Part shown: piece after piece, positions 54,459 to 62,796 of the stretch
How the letters are laid out: every line of letters begins with the position of its first letter
Position numbering within the stretch: position 1 is the stretch's first letter
Assembly (NCBI RefSeq): GCF_003236335.1
Contig: NZ_POUB01000007.1
Span: forward strand, 1 to 64,000
Length of the DNA stretch: 64,000 bases
Reading direction: 5' to 3'
Origin: Micromonospora deserti
GTDB taxonomy: Bacteria > Actinomycetota > Actinomycetes > Mycobacteriales > Micromonosporaceae
Translations under genes and position numbers: made by a program
The notes under the pieces: generated by a model
What the model was told of the DNA's origin: nothing
What the model saw: the letters and a program-made list of their open reading frames with translations, nothing else
Database searches by the model: none

Positions 54459-56888
54459 ATGACGACCGCCGAGCCGGCGATGATCCCGGCTACCCCGATG
54501 CAGGAAGCCCTCTGGTGGGTGCACCAGCGGGCCCGGAACCAGTCGGTGTACCACCTCACCTGGCGACTCGCCGTCGACCGGGCCCTCGACGAGCCGGCCC
54601 TGCGGACCGCCTGGCAGGCCGTGGTAGACCGGCACGAGGCGTTGCGTACCGCCGTGCGGCGGAGCGGCGACATCCTCGCCCTGGAGGTGGCGCCCCGGCT
54701 GGCGGTGGGCGTGCACCGGATCGAGGTGCCCGACCCGGGGCCGGTCGAGCCGACGAGCCTGCTGCGGCTGCTCGCCGAGGAGGTGCACGGGCAGCCGCTG
54801 GAGCCGGACACCGCCCCGCTGGCCCGGCTTACCCTGGTCCGGGTCGCCGGCCGGCACGAGGTGCTGCTGACCGTGCACCACGTGGTGCTGGACGGCTGGG
54901 CGGTGCAGCTGCTCATCGGGGAGCTGTCCGAGGCGTACGAGGCGGCTCAGGCCGGCCGCCCGGTGAGCTTCCCGACCACGCCGGTGCCGTTCTCCACGTA
55001 CGCGCTGGAGCAGGCGGCGGCCCGCGCGGAGGGCCACTGGGACAAGAGCGTGTCGTACTGGTGCGACACGCTGACCGGGGCGGCGGCCAGCGTCCTGGTG
55101 CCGGACCTGCCCGGCACCGCGGCCAGCGGAGCGCCCGGCACGATCCTCCGGTACGCCTTCAGCGCCGAGGCCGCCACCGGGATGGCGGTGCTGGCCAAGG
55201 CCACCTTCGCCACCCCGTTCGCGATCATCCTCGCCGCGGCGCAGATCGTGCTCGCCCGTTCCGGAGCGGGTCCGGACGTGACCATCGGCGTGGTGACCGC
55301 CAACCGGACCACCGCCCGGGACCAGGCGCTGGTCGGCTACACGGCCAACCTCTGCCTGGTCCGGGGCACCGTCGAGGCCGACGACACCGTCACCGCGGTG
55401 GTGAGTGGTGCCCGGGACGCGATGTGGCAGATGCTGCTGCACCAGGCGGTGCCGTACCCGGTGGTGTTCGCAGCCCTGCCCGAGTCGACCCGCACCGCGC
55501 TCGGCGACCCGGCGCCGGTGCTGCTGAGCTACCTCGGCCACATCGGGTCGGACCTGCGCCTCGGTGCGGTCCCGGCGGCGCTGCTGCCCAGCCCCAACCG
55601 GGCGGCCCGCGCCGACCTGGCGATGTCCGCCTTCGAAACCGACGGCGGCTTCCAGGTCGAGATCGAGTACCACACCGGGCGCTACCGGGAGAGCACCGTG
55701 CTGGGTCTGCTGCACGACCTGGACGCGGTGCTGGCCGACGGCGGCGCCGAGCCGGGGCGGACGGTGGGCTCGTTCGAGGTCACCTCCCGTGCCCGCGCCG
55801 GGCGGGAGACGCCGGTGGCACGCCCGGTCTCGGACGGCGGTGCCCGGGCGGCCGGCGCGCTGCTGGAGTCACCCGACGGGCGGCGCGTCGTCGCGGCCTG
55901 GAGCCGGCTGACCGGCGGCCCACCGGACGGGCCGGACACCGACTTCTTCGCCGTCGGCGGCAACTCGTTGCGGGCGTTGCAGCTCGCCACGCTGCTGGAG
56001 GCCGACGGGCATCCGGCCGTGGACGTGGTGCGCTGGCTGCGCGAGCCCACCGTGCGCCGGCTGGTCGAGCAGCTCGGCGGCGAGACAGCTCCGGTCGAGA
56101 CCCCCTCGACGCTGGTGACGGTGCGCGGCGGTGCCGGCACCCACCTGCACCTGGTGCACGGCGCCGGTGGGAGTCTCCACGACTACCAGGAGCTGGTGGC
56201 GCTGCTGCCGACGGACTGGCGGGTCACGGTCTCCCGGGACAGCGCCGAGCTGACCACGGTGCCCACGATGGCCCGGCGGTACGGCGCGGACCTGGCCGCC
56301 GCCGGACTGGCGCCGGATCTGCTGGGCGGGTGGTCGCTGGGTGGCCAGATCGCCTACCAGATGGCGGCCGAGCAGGGCGGGCGCCGGCCGGCGCTGGTGT
56401 TGCTGGACAGCGCGCCGCCGACCGGGTACGCGCTGCCCGACGACGGGGTGCGGCAACGCTTCGACACCTTCGCCGAGAACGTCCGTCGCTCGCTGGGGCT
56501 AGCTCCCGGGAAGTCGAGCGCGCACACCGGGGGCGGGCCGGATCCGGACGGTTTCGACGAGCGGCTGGCGGTCGCCGCGCTCGCCGCGGGCCTGGCCGCC
56601 GCCGGGGAGCCGGTCTCGGCGGACGCGCTGGCCCGCCGGTGGCACGACTACCAACGCCACATCCGGGCCGGCGTCACGTACGTCCATCCCGGTCCGGTCG
56701 ACACGCCCGCGCTGGTGATCGGCGCGGAACTGCTGGATGCGCAGCTCGGTCTGTGGACGGAGCGGCTCGGCGCCGTCCGCACCCGGCAGATCAGCGTGGA
56801 CCACTTCGCGGTGCTGCGCCCGCCCGCCGTGGCGGAGGTCGCGGCGGCCGTCATCGAGTTCGCCCGCGTCGAGGCGACGCGCGGTTAG
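54459..56888 (+). CDS. NRPS condensation-carrier-thioesterase protein (C-PCP-TE)
   Basis: 809 residues, no adenylation domain. Condensation domain about 8-430 with VHHVVLDGW. Carrier domain about 460-535 with attachment Ser in FFAVGGNSLRALQ. Thioesterase about 550-800: HLVHGAGGSLHDY, nucleophile GGWSLGGQIAYQM, acid LLDSAPPTG region and His in VDHFAVLRPP. This is the termination unit: it condenses an incoming acyl group with the amino acid on its carrier and releases the product. The amino acid must come in trans, most likely from the adenylation enzyme encoded just upstream. Confidence 0.92.
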   Translation: MTTAEPAMIPATPMQEALWWVHQRARNQSVYHLTWRLAVDRALDEPALRTAWQAVVDRHEALRTAVRRSGDILALEVAPRLAVGVHRIEVPDPGPVEPTSLLRLLAEEVHGQPLEPDTAPLARLTLVRVAGRHEVLLTVHHVVLDGWAVQLLIGELSEAYEAAQAGRPVSFPTTPVPFSTYALEQAAARAEGHWDKSVSYWCDTLTGAAASVLVPDLPGTAASGAPGTILRYAFSAEAATGMAVLAKATFATPFAIILAAAQIVLARSGAGPDVTIGVVTANRTTARDQALVGYTANLCLVRGTVEADDTVTAVVSGARDAMWQMLLHQAVPYPVVFAALPESTRTALGDPAPVLLSYLGHIGSDLRLGAVPAALLPSPNRAARADLAMSAFETDGGFQVEIEYHTGRYRESTVLGLLHDLDAVLADGGAEPGRTVGSFEVTSRARAGRETPVARPVSDGGARAAGALLESPDGRRVVAAWSRLTGGPPDGPDTDFFAVGGNSLRALQLATLLEADGHPAVDVVRWLREPTVRRLVEQLGGETAPVETPSTLVTVRGGAGTHLHLVHGAGGSLHDYQELVALLPTDWRVTVSRDSAELTTVPTMARRYGADLAAAGLAPDLLGGWSLGGQIAYQMAAEQGGRRPALVLLDSAPPTGYALPDDGVRQRFDTFAENVRRSLGLAPGKSSAHTGGGPDPDGFDERLAVAALAAGLAAAGEPVSADALARRWHDYQRHIRAGVTYVHPGPVDTPALVIGAELLDAQLGLWTERLGAVRTRQISVDHFAVLRPPAVAEVAAAVIEFARVEATRG

Positions 56889-56901
56889 TCAAGGAGGATC
56901 A

Positions 56902-57657
56902 GTGTCCGATTTGAAGGTCTTGTACCAGGACCTACAGGAGCATCTGGAGCGCGACATCGCACCGAGCATCGCGGCGGCCCGCCGGGACTTCTCCTACCTG
57001 GGGCACGCCAAGGTCTCCTTCATCGCCCCGGACAGTGTCAAGAAGGCCCTCGCCGACGAGGTCAACGAGCTGATCGAGGTGGCCGGCACGCGCCGGGACC
57101 TGGCCTTCGCCGAGACCGGATACACGCCACGCCGGATGCGCAACGTCACCCGGCACGAGATCGCGGAACTGGGTCAGGTGGTCAGTGGCCTGTACACGGC
57201 CGAGCCGCTGCTGCGGGTGCTTTCGGAGGTGGCCGGTGAGCCGGTGCACCCCTGCCCGTACGAGCCGGAGCAGTTCGTCATCACCTGCCTGGAGAAGGAC
57301 GGCGACACCCACGGGTGGCACTGGGACGACTTCACGTTCGCCCTGGTGTGGGTGGTCGAGTGCCCGTCGGTGGAGGAGGGCGGCTTCGTCCAGTGTGTGC
57401 CCGGCACCACCTGGAACAAGCAGCGGCCGGCGATCAACCGGGCGCTGGTCAGCCGACCCATCTACTCGATGGAACTGTTCCCCGGCGATCTCTACCTGAT
57501 GCGGACCAACACGACGCTGCACCGGGTCTTCCCGGTCCGCGGGGGCCGCCGCAAGATCGTCAACATGGGGTACGCCTCGACGTCCGACCTGACCAGGGAA
57601 TTCACTCACGAGACCATGGACCAGCTGTGGGCCAACGCGCCCGCGGGAAAGGTGTGA
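56902..57657 (+). CDS. 2-oxoglutarate/Fe(II)-dependent oxygenase of the BesD-like family
   Basis: 251 residues from GTG 56902 (AAGGAGG upstream). Iron ligands His140 and Asp142 in HGWHWDDFTFALVW and His207 in TTLHRVFPV, with Arg in RRKIV for 2-oxoglutarate. The sequence around the iron resembles BesD-type enzymes that act on free amino acids. Those halogenases have Gly where this protein has Asp142, so it should be a hydroxylase rather than a halogenase. The substrate may be a basic amino acid, as argininosuccinate synthase is next (inference). Confidence 0.82.
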   Translation: MSDLKVLYQDLQEHLERDIAPSIAAARRDFSYLGHAKVSFIAPDSVKKALADEVNELIEVAGTRRDLAFAETGYTPRRMRNVTRHEIAELGQVVSGLYTAEPLLRVLSEVAGEPVHPCPYEPEQFVITCLEKDGDTHGWHWDDFTFALVWVVECPSVEEGGFVQCVPGTTWNKQRPAINRALVSRPIYSMELFPGDLYLMRTNTTLHRVFPVRGGRRKIVNMGYASTSDLTREFTHETMDQLWANAPAGKV

Positions 57658-57662
57658 TCGGC

Positions 57663-58889
57663 ATGGCCAACCGGAACCCCGTCGTACCGGAACACATCGT
57701 GCTCGCCTTTTCCGGCGGGCTGGACACCTCGGTGGCCCTGGTCTGGTTGAAGGAACGCTACCGGTGCCGGCTGACCGCGTTCATCGCCGACCTCGGGCAG
57801 GGCGAGGAGCTGGAGACCGCCGCCCGCAAGGCCGAGAAGCTCGGCGCGGACGACGTCCGGGTGATGGACCTGCGCGAGGAGTTCGCCCGGGACTACGCGT
57901 TCCCGATGTACCGGGCCAACGCGCTGTACGAGGGGCAGTACCTCATGGGTTCCTCGATCGGCCGGCCGCTCATCGCCGCCGCGCAGCTGCGGGTGGCCGA
58001 GGAGGTGGATGCCGACGCGGTCGCGCACGGGGCCACCGGCAAGGGCAACGACCAGACCCGGTTCGAGCTGACCTTCGCGGCGCTCCGCCCGGACATCACG
58101 GTGATCAGCCCGTGGCGGGAGTGGGACCTGGCCTCCCGCACCGACCTGCTCGCCTACGCCGGCAAGCACGGCATCGAGCTCGACCTCAGCAGCGGCGAAC
58201 GGCCGTACTCCATCGACAGCAACCTGCTGCACACCTCGTACGAGGGTGAGGCGCTGGAGGACCCGGCGCAGCCGGCCCCGGCCGGGCTGTTGTTCCGGGT
58301 CCGGGACGTCGACGACACGCCCGCCGAGCCGGAAACTGTGGAGATCCACTTCAAGGGCGGCAATCCGGTGGGGGTCAACGGCACCGCCCTGTCCGCCTCC
58401 GCCGTGTTGCAGACCCTCGACGAGATCGGTCGCCGGCACGGCGTGGGCCGGCTGGACATCGTGGAGAACCGGATCTTCGGCATGAAGACCCGCAACATCT
58501 ACGAGGCGCCGTCCGGCGCCCTGCTCTGGCACGGCCACCGGGCGGTGGAGTCGCTGGTGCTCGACCCGGAGGTGGCGCAGCTCAAGGAGGAGCTGATGCC
58601 GAAGTACGCCGCGCTGGTCTACCGGGGCCTGTGGTTCGCGCCGGAGCGGCTGATGTTGCAGGCGGCCGTCGACCACAGCCAGCAGGACGTCACCGGGGAC
58701 GCCATCCTGCGGGTGCACCGGGGCACCGTGCAGGTGATCGGGCGCCGGTCCCCGCACAGCCGGTACGACACCGCGTTCGCCACCTTCGAAGCCGACGACG
58801 TGTTCGACCAACGGGACTCGTCGGGCTGGCTGCGGGTCAACACGGTGCGGTTCCGGGCCGGCCGCACGTCCCGGTCGGCCGACCGATGA
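57663..58889 (+). CDS. argininosuccinate synthase, cluster copy
   Basis: 408 residues, full length. Joins citrulline (or a ureido analogue) and aspartate using ATP. PP-loop FSGGLDTSVALVWL, then LGQGEELE, MGSSIGRPL, HGATGKGNDQTRFE and SSGERPYSIDSNLLH, all conserved. No argininosuccinate lyase gene is in the window. Placement inside a biosynthetic operon suggests it either boosts arginine supply or converts a ureido group into a guanidino precursor in the product pathway. ATG 57663 is used; GTG 57654 would overlap the upstream stop by four bases. Confidence 0.92.
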   Translation: MANRNPVVPEHIVLAFSGGLDTSVALVWLKERYRCRLTAFIADLGQGEELETAARKAEKLGADDVRVMDLREEFARDYAFPMYRANALYEGQYLMGSSIGRPLIAAAQLRVAEEVDADAVAHGATGKGNDQTRFELTFAALRPDITVISPWREWDLASRTDLLAYAGKHGIELDLSSGERPYSIDSNLLHTSYEGEALEDPAQPAPAGLLFRVRDVDDTPAEPETVEIHFKGGNPVGVNGTALSASAVLQTLDEIGRRHGVGRLDIVENRIFGMKTRNIYEAPSGALLWHGHRAVESLVLDPEVAQLKEELMPKYAALVYRGLWFAPERLMLQAAVDHSQQDVTGDAILRVHRGTVQVIGRRSPHSRYDTAFATFEADDVFDQRDSSGWLRVNTVRFRAGRTSRSADR

Positions 58890-59806
58890 GGGTCGTCTTC
58901 CTCGGGTACGGCCAGCTCGGCGCGACCGTCCTGCGCGGCATCGCGCCGCACCACGAGGTCCTGCTGGTGCTGACCCACCGGGCGGAGTTCAGCGGCCTCG
59001 GCGAGCCCGACGTCGAGCGGACGGCGGCCGAGCTGGGGCTGCCGGTGCGCTTCTCCGCCACCGCCGGGGAGCCGGAGCTGCACGACGAGCTGCGGCGGCT
59101 CGCCCCCGAGGTGATCGTCTCCACCAACTGGCGCACCCGGGTACCCGTGGAGGTGCTGCGGATTCCGGAGGGCGGCGCGATCAACACGCACGACGCGCTG
59201 CTGCCCGCGTACGCCGGGTTCGGAGCGGTGAACTGGGCCATCCGCAACGGCGAGGAGGAGACCGGCCTCACCGTCCACTACATGGCCGAGGAACTGGACA
59301 CCGGGCCGGTGATAGCCCGGGCCCGTGTCAAGATCGGCCCGCACGACACCGCCGGCTACGTCCTGGAACGGCTCCTCGACGAGTACGTACCGGTCACCCT
59401 GCACGCGCTGGACCGGGTCCGGCAGGGCGATCGGGGGGAGCCGCAAGCGACCACCGGCGCGTCGTTCTACCACCGGATCGGGGTGGCGGACACCCGGATC
59501 GACTGGCGGGACAAGGCGTCGGTCATCTACAACCTGATCCGGGGGCAGTCGGACCCGTTCGTCAACGCCTGGACCACCCACCGCGGGCTGCGCCTCTGGG
59601 TCAAAGCCGCCACCCGTCCGCCGCGGGCGTACGGCGGCACCCCGGGCCGGATCGTCAAGGCCGAGTACGGCGGGGTGGCGGTCGCCTGCGGCACGCACGC
59701 CGACGGCGACGACCGGGGGGTGGTGCTGCTCCAGGTGGCCACGGAGACTGGTCCACCGGTGCGCGCCGTCGACTACTTCACCACCTTCGGCGAGTACGTT
59801 CACTGA
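58886..59806 (+). CDS. methionyl-tRNA-formyltransferase-like N-formyltransferase
   Basis: 306 residues. N-terminal formyl-transferase domain with the catalytic trio Asn100, His102 (INTHDALLPAY) and Asp138 (MAEELDTGPV), using 10-formyltetrahydrofolate. A C-terminal Fmt-type domain follows (about 205-306). In biosynthetic clusters such enzymes formylate amines of amino acids or sugars rather than initiator tRNA. Context favours a small-molecule amine. 4-bp overlap with the argG-like gene. Confidence 0.85.
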   Translation: MRVVFLGYGQLGATVLRGIAPHHEVLLVLTHRAEFSGLGEPDVERTAAELGLPVRFSATAGEPELHDELRRLAPEVIVSTNWRTRVPVEVLRIPEGGAINTHDALLPAYAGFGAVNWAIRNGEEETGLTVHYMAEELDTGPVIARARVKIGPHDTAGYVLERLLDEYVPVTLHALDRVRQGDRGEPQATTGASFYHRIGVADTRIDWRDKASVIYNLIRGQSDPFVNAWTTHRGLRLWVKAATRPPRAYGGTPGRIVKAEYGGVAVACGTHADGDDRGVVLLQVATETGPPVRAVDYFTTFGEYVH

Positions 59807-59860
59807 CAGCCCGGTGGTGACGTGGCGCGGTGCCACGACGACGGCGGAGGAGAGGGTCGG

Positions 59861-60235
59861 ATGATCGGTCGACTGCACTCGGTGGTCCTGGACTGCCCGG
59901 ACCCGGACAAGCTGGCGGAGTTCTACGTCGAGCTGACGGGCCTGGAGTGGGCGGACAGCGACGGGTACTGGGTCACCCTCAAGGGTGCGGACGGCCACCC
60001 CCGGCTCAGCTTCCAGCGGGCGCCTGACCACCAGCCGCCACAGTGGCCGGATCCGGCGTTCCCGCAGCAGGTCCACCTGGACGTCGAGGTCGATGACATC
60101 CGGGTGGCCGAGCAGGAGGTTCTCCGCCTCGGCGCCACCCTGCTGCGCGGCGGCGGGACCCGCAGCAGGGGATTCCGCGTCTACGCCGATCCGGCCGGGC
60201 ACCCGTTCTGCCTGGTCTGGGGGCAGGAGGACTGA
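59861..60235 (+). CDS. VOC-superfamily (glyoxalase/bleomycin-resistance-like) protein
   Basis: 124 residues from ATG 59861 with GGAGGAGAGG upstream. Two beta-alpha-beta-beta-beta units: LHSVVLDCPDPDKLAEFYVELTG and VHLDVEVDDIRVAEQEV, ending HPFCLVWGQ. His and Glu positions of the metal site partly visible. Members act as metal-dependent enzymes or as drug-binding resistance proteins. In this cluster a self-protection or small isomerase role is possible. Function not assignable. Confidence 0.85.
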   Translation: MIGRLHSVVLDCPDPDKLAEFYVELTGLEWADSDGYWVTLKGADGHPRLSFQRAPDHQPPQWPDPAFPQQVHLDVEVDDIRVAEQEVLRLGATLLRGGGTRSRGFRVYADPAGHPFCLVWGQED

Positions 60236-60238
60236 CAC

Positions 60239-60769
60239 ATGGCGGGCCAGGACCAGGGCGTCGAGTTCCGGCGGACCGCCGGGGCGTTCGCCACCGGAGT
60301 GGGCATCGTCAGCAGCATGCTCGACGACATCCCGGTGGCGATGACGGTGAACTCGTTCACCACCGTCTCGCTGTCCCCCACCTTGGTCCTGACCTGCCTG
60401 AAACACCGGTGTCGGCTGCTGCGCCAGGTGTACGCGTCCGGCGTCTTCGCGGTTACCGTGCTGGCGGCTGACCAACGCGGCGCGGCCCGTTGGTTCGCCG
60501 ACGCACGCCGGCCGTCCGGGGCGGCGGCCTTCGCCGGGTCGCGGGTGCACCGGGCACCGGCCACCGGCTGCCTGGTGTTCAGCGACGGCACCGCCTACTT
60601 CGACTGCCGGGTCTGGGACATCTCCGACCAGGGCGACCACGCGGTGGTCATCGGGGAGGCGGTGGCCTACGGCCCGCTCAACCCGCACAAGTCCCCACTG
60701 CTCTACCTGCACGGAGGGTACCGGTCGATCATCGGTGCCGCGCCGGCGCCGGTCCAGGTCGCCGGTTGA
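60239..60769 (+). CDS. flavin reductase (HpaC/ActVB-like)
   Basis: 176 residues. Flavin reductase-like split barrel: FRRTAGAFATGVGIV, MTVNSFTTVSLSPTLVLTCL, SGVFAVTVLAADQRG and DHAVVIGEAVAYG. Supplies reduced flavin to a partner monooxygenase. No classic two-component oxygenase is encoded nearby. The acyl-CoA-dehydrogenase-like proteins at 48930 and 50092 are the only flavoprotein candidates as partners. Last gene of the 22-gene operon, three bases after the VOC gene. Confidence 0.9.
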   Translation: MAGQDQGVEFRRTAGAFATGVGIVSSMLDDIPVAMTVNSFTTVSLSPTLVLTCLKHRCRLLRQVYASGVFAVTVLAADQRGAARWFADARRPSGAAAFAGSRVHRAPATGCLVFSDGTAYFDCRVWDISDQGDHAVVIGEAVAYGPLNPHKSPLLYLHGGYRSIIGAAPAPVQVAG

Positions 60770-61194
60770 GGAGCGGCAGCCCGGCGTAGCCCGGAGTGCG
60801 CCGATCCGTCCATGTCAGGCCGCAGATTCGGCGACCTGCGTCCGCGTCAGCACGTTTCGCCGGCTCGGACCGAACCAGCATCACGTCCAGCCAGTCGCCG
60901 TCCACCCCCCGTACAGCAGTTGGCGTTGGCGGACCGGCGCCTCGGGGCATCCGCGGGCGCGCGGCCGGCGGCGGGTCCGGCGGACGGCGAGCCCGAACGC
61001 TCGGGCAGAGCAGGTGGTGGGATGCGGCTGCTCGCCGCGCTGATGGTCGTCACCCATCACCACATCGCGTGCGGCGCCGGGCACGGAAGTCGGAAGGTTC
61101 CTCTGCGAAGGCGGTGCCCAACGGGCTCGCCTTAGTCCGATATGGGAGAATTATCCCACCTCGGCGAGGGAGAAGGAATGCGAGCGGGTCGTCG
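60770..61194. other. 425-bp gap at the right end of the cluster
   Basis: No supported gene and no clear terminator hairpin after the flavin reductase gene. The final part (from about 61135) is AT-richer and should contain the promoter of the LtrA-like gene, with GGAGAAGGA near 61168. Nothing else identified. Confidence 0.4.
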
Positions 61195-62361
61195 ATGACC
61201 ACGGGTCAGGCTGAAGATCTGCTGCGCGACCCCGACCGTCCGCATCGCGCCACCTATGTCGAGCTGCTGTTCGACGTCGTGTTCGTGTTCGCGGTGGTCC
61301 GGCTCTCCGACACGCTGTTCAGCGACCTGACCTGGGCGGGAGCGTGGCAGGTCGGCCTGATGCTGGCCGCCTTCTGGTGGATCTGGATCTTCACCACGTG
61401 GACGTCGGGACGGCTCGACGCCGATCGGGCGAGTGTCCAGTTCCTGATCGTGATGATCATGCTTGCTGGCCTGCTGATGGTGCTCGCGGTACCCGAGGCG
61501 TTCGGGCAGCAAAGCGTCCTGTTCGCCGCCATGTACGTCGCCATCCAGGTGGGCCGGGGGCTCTTCGTCCTGGTCGCCCTGCCCTCTCAGCGCGCGGCAC
61601 TGGGTGCCGGCCGGATGCTGGTCTGGTCCTGCGCGTCAGGGGTGTTCTGGCTGGCGGGTGCGGTCCTTGGCGGCACGCCGCAACTGGTCCTCTGGTCGTT
61701 GGGATTGATCGTTGACGCGTCCCACGAGTTCCGGCTGCCGTCCTACCACGCGCACGGCAAGGGGCTGACGGCGTCGGCGAGCCATCTGGCCGAGCGGTTC
61801 CACCAGTTCATGATCATCGCGATCGCCGACAAGATCCTGGCGGCGGGTCTCAAGTTCAACCAGCTCGACTTTGTTGCCGAGCGGGTCGCGGCGCTCGTCA
61901 TCACCTTCTGGACGGCGATCCTGACCTGGCGGATCTACTTCTACCACGCCGGTGAGCTGCTGCCGGCCAGCATCGCCTCCAGCCGCAGCCCCGGGCGCTA
62001 CAGCCGGTCCCTGGCGTACTGGCATCTGGTGATGGTCGCCGGTCTCGTCGTCAACTCGGCCAGCGAGGAGGTCATCGTCACCAACCCGACGGGGCAGACC
62101 AGAACGGTCTGGGCCGTCGTGATCGCCGGCGGGCTGATCCTGTTCCTGATCGGGAGAGCGGGCTTCGACAAGCTGACGTTCAACAGAGTGGCCGGCTCAC
62201 GGATCGTCGGCCTGCTACTGATCGCCACCGTCACCCCGCTGGCGATGCCGCTGGATCCGATGCTGATTACGCTGATCATGAACGTGATCCTGGCCGGCGT
62301 GGCCATCTCCGACACCGTCTTCTGGCGTCGACGTCCGCGCCGTCCGTCGCCGCCGGGCTGA
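61195..62361 (+). CDS. LtrA-family (low temperature requirement protein A) membrane protein
   Basis: 388 residues from ATG 61195. Opening RATYVELLFDVVFVFAVVRLSD is the LtrA family signature, followed by about ten membrane helices and FWWIWIFTTWTS. The family is common in actinobacteria and its biochemical role is unknown. Conserved His and Glu in VDASHEFRLPSYHAHGKG and SHLAERFHQFMIIA. Monocistronic, probably outside the biosynthetic cluster. Confidence 0.88.
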   Translation: MTTGQAEDLLRDPDRPHRATYVELLFDVVFVFAVVRLSDTLFSDLTWAGAWQVGLMLAAFWWIWIFTTWTSGRLDADRASVQFLIVMIMLAGLLMVLAVPEAFGQQSVLFAAMYVAIQVGRGLFVLVALPSQRAALGAGRMLVWSCASGVFWLAGAVLGGTPQLVLWSLGLIVDASHEFRLPSYHAHGKGLTASASHLAERFHQFMIIAIADKILAAGLKFNQLDFVAERVAALVITFWTAILTWRIYFYHAGELLPASIASSRSPGRYSRSLAYWHLVMVAGLVVNSASEEVIVTNPTGQTRTVWAVVIAGGLILFLIGRAGFDKLTFNRVAGSRIVGLLLIATVTPLAMPLDPMLITLIMNVILAGVAISDTVFWRRRPRRPSPPG

Positions 62362-62796
62362 CCGCCCGCTCGGCCCGACCACTACCACCGGCCGTCGTCG
62401 ATCACCCCCACCCCAGGGCGACGACCGCCCGACCAAGGCGCGTGCCTCGGCTTCTCGGGAAGCGTGGAAGGGCCCATCAGGGCGCTACGTTGCGGCGGTC
62501 AGTCGCGGATCGACGCGGTGCGGGTGGAGTGCGTCCGCTCGTGCCACAGTGGCACCGATCCCTGACCCGGCCTGTTCCTATCTGGCAGGACGGGCGGCCG
62601 GGCGTCGCGGGAGAATCCGGGCATGTTTGTCGCTCGGCATCATCAGCCTCCGTCGCGGTCGATGCTCGTGGCAGTACGGTCGGTGACGATCCTGTCGAGT
62701 ATGGGCGTCTTTGGTCTGTGACCGGGGCGCGGCAGGGGTGTGAAAGTCGCAGAATCGACCGAAAGGACCTATCGCCGCGCGTGGTGAGTAGTCAGG
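62362..62796. other. 435-bp gene-free stretch
   Basis: Lies between the LtrA-like gene and the VWA-type gene. I see no supported gene, no clear hairpin and no recognisable promoter boxes. Confidence 0.4.

Noticed and set aside
52215-55715. Very long antisense open frame (over 1100 codons) on the minus strand
   Set aside because: It is the mirror of GC-rich coding genes on the plus strand, which have clear domains; no motif or ribosome site supports it.
56902-57657. BesD-type radical halogenase
   Set aside because: Asp142 occupies the position that is Gly in the halogenases, so the iron has a full facial triad and hydroxylation is expected.
58886-59806. Housekeeping methionyl-tRNA formyltransferase
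   Set aside because: It has no def gene next to it and is embedded with 4-bp overlap in the biosynthetic operon; a small-molecule role is more likely, though only a genome check for another fmt would settle it.
30808-60769. Cluster as a butirosin-type aminoglycoside pathway because of BtrK/BtrH-like proteins
   Set aside because: There are no aminocyclitol, glycosyltransferase or sugar genes, and true NRPS domains are present.
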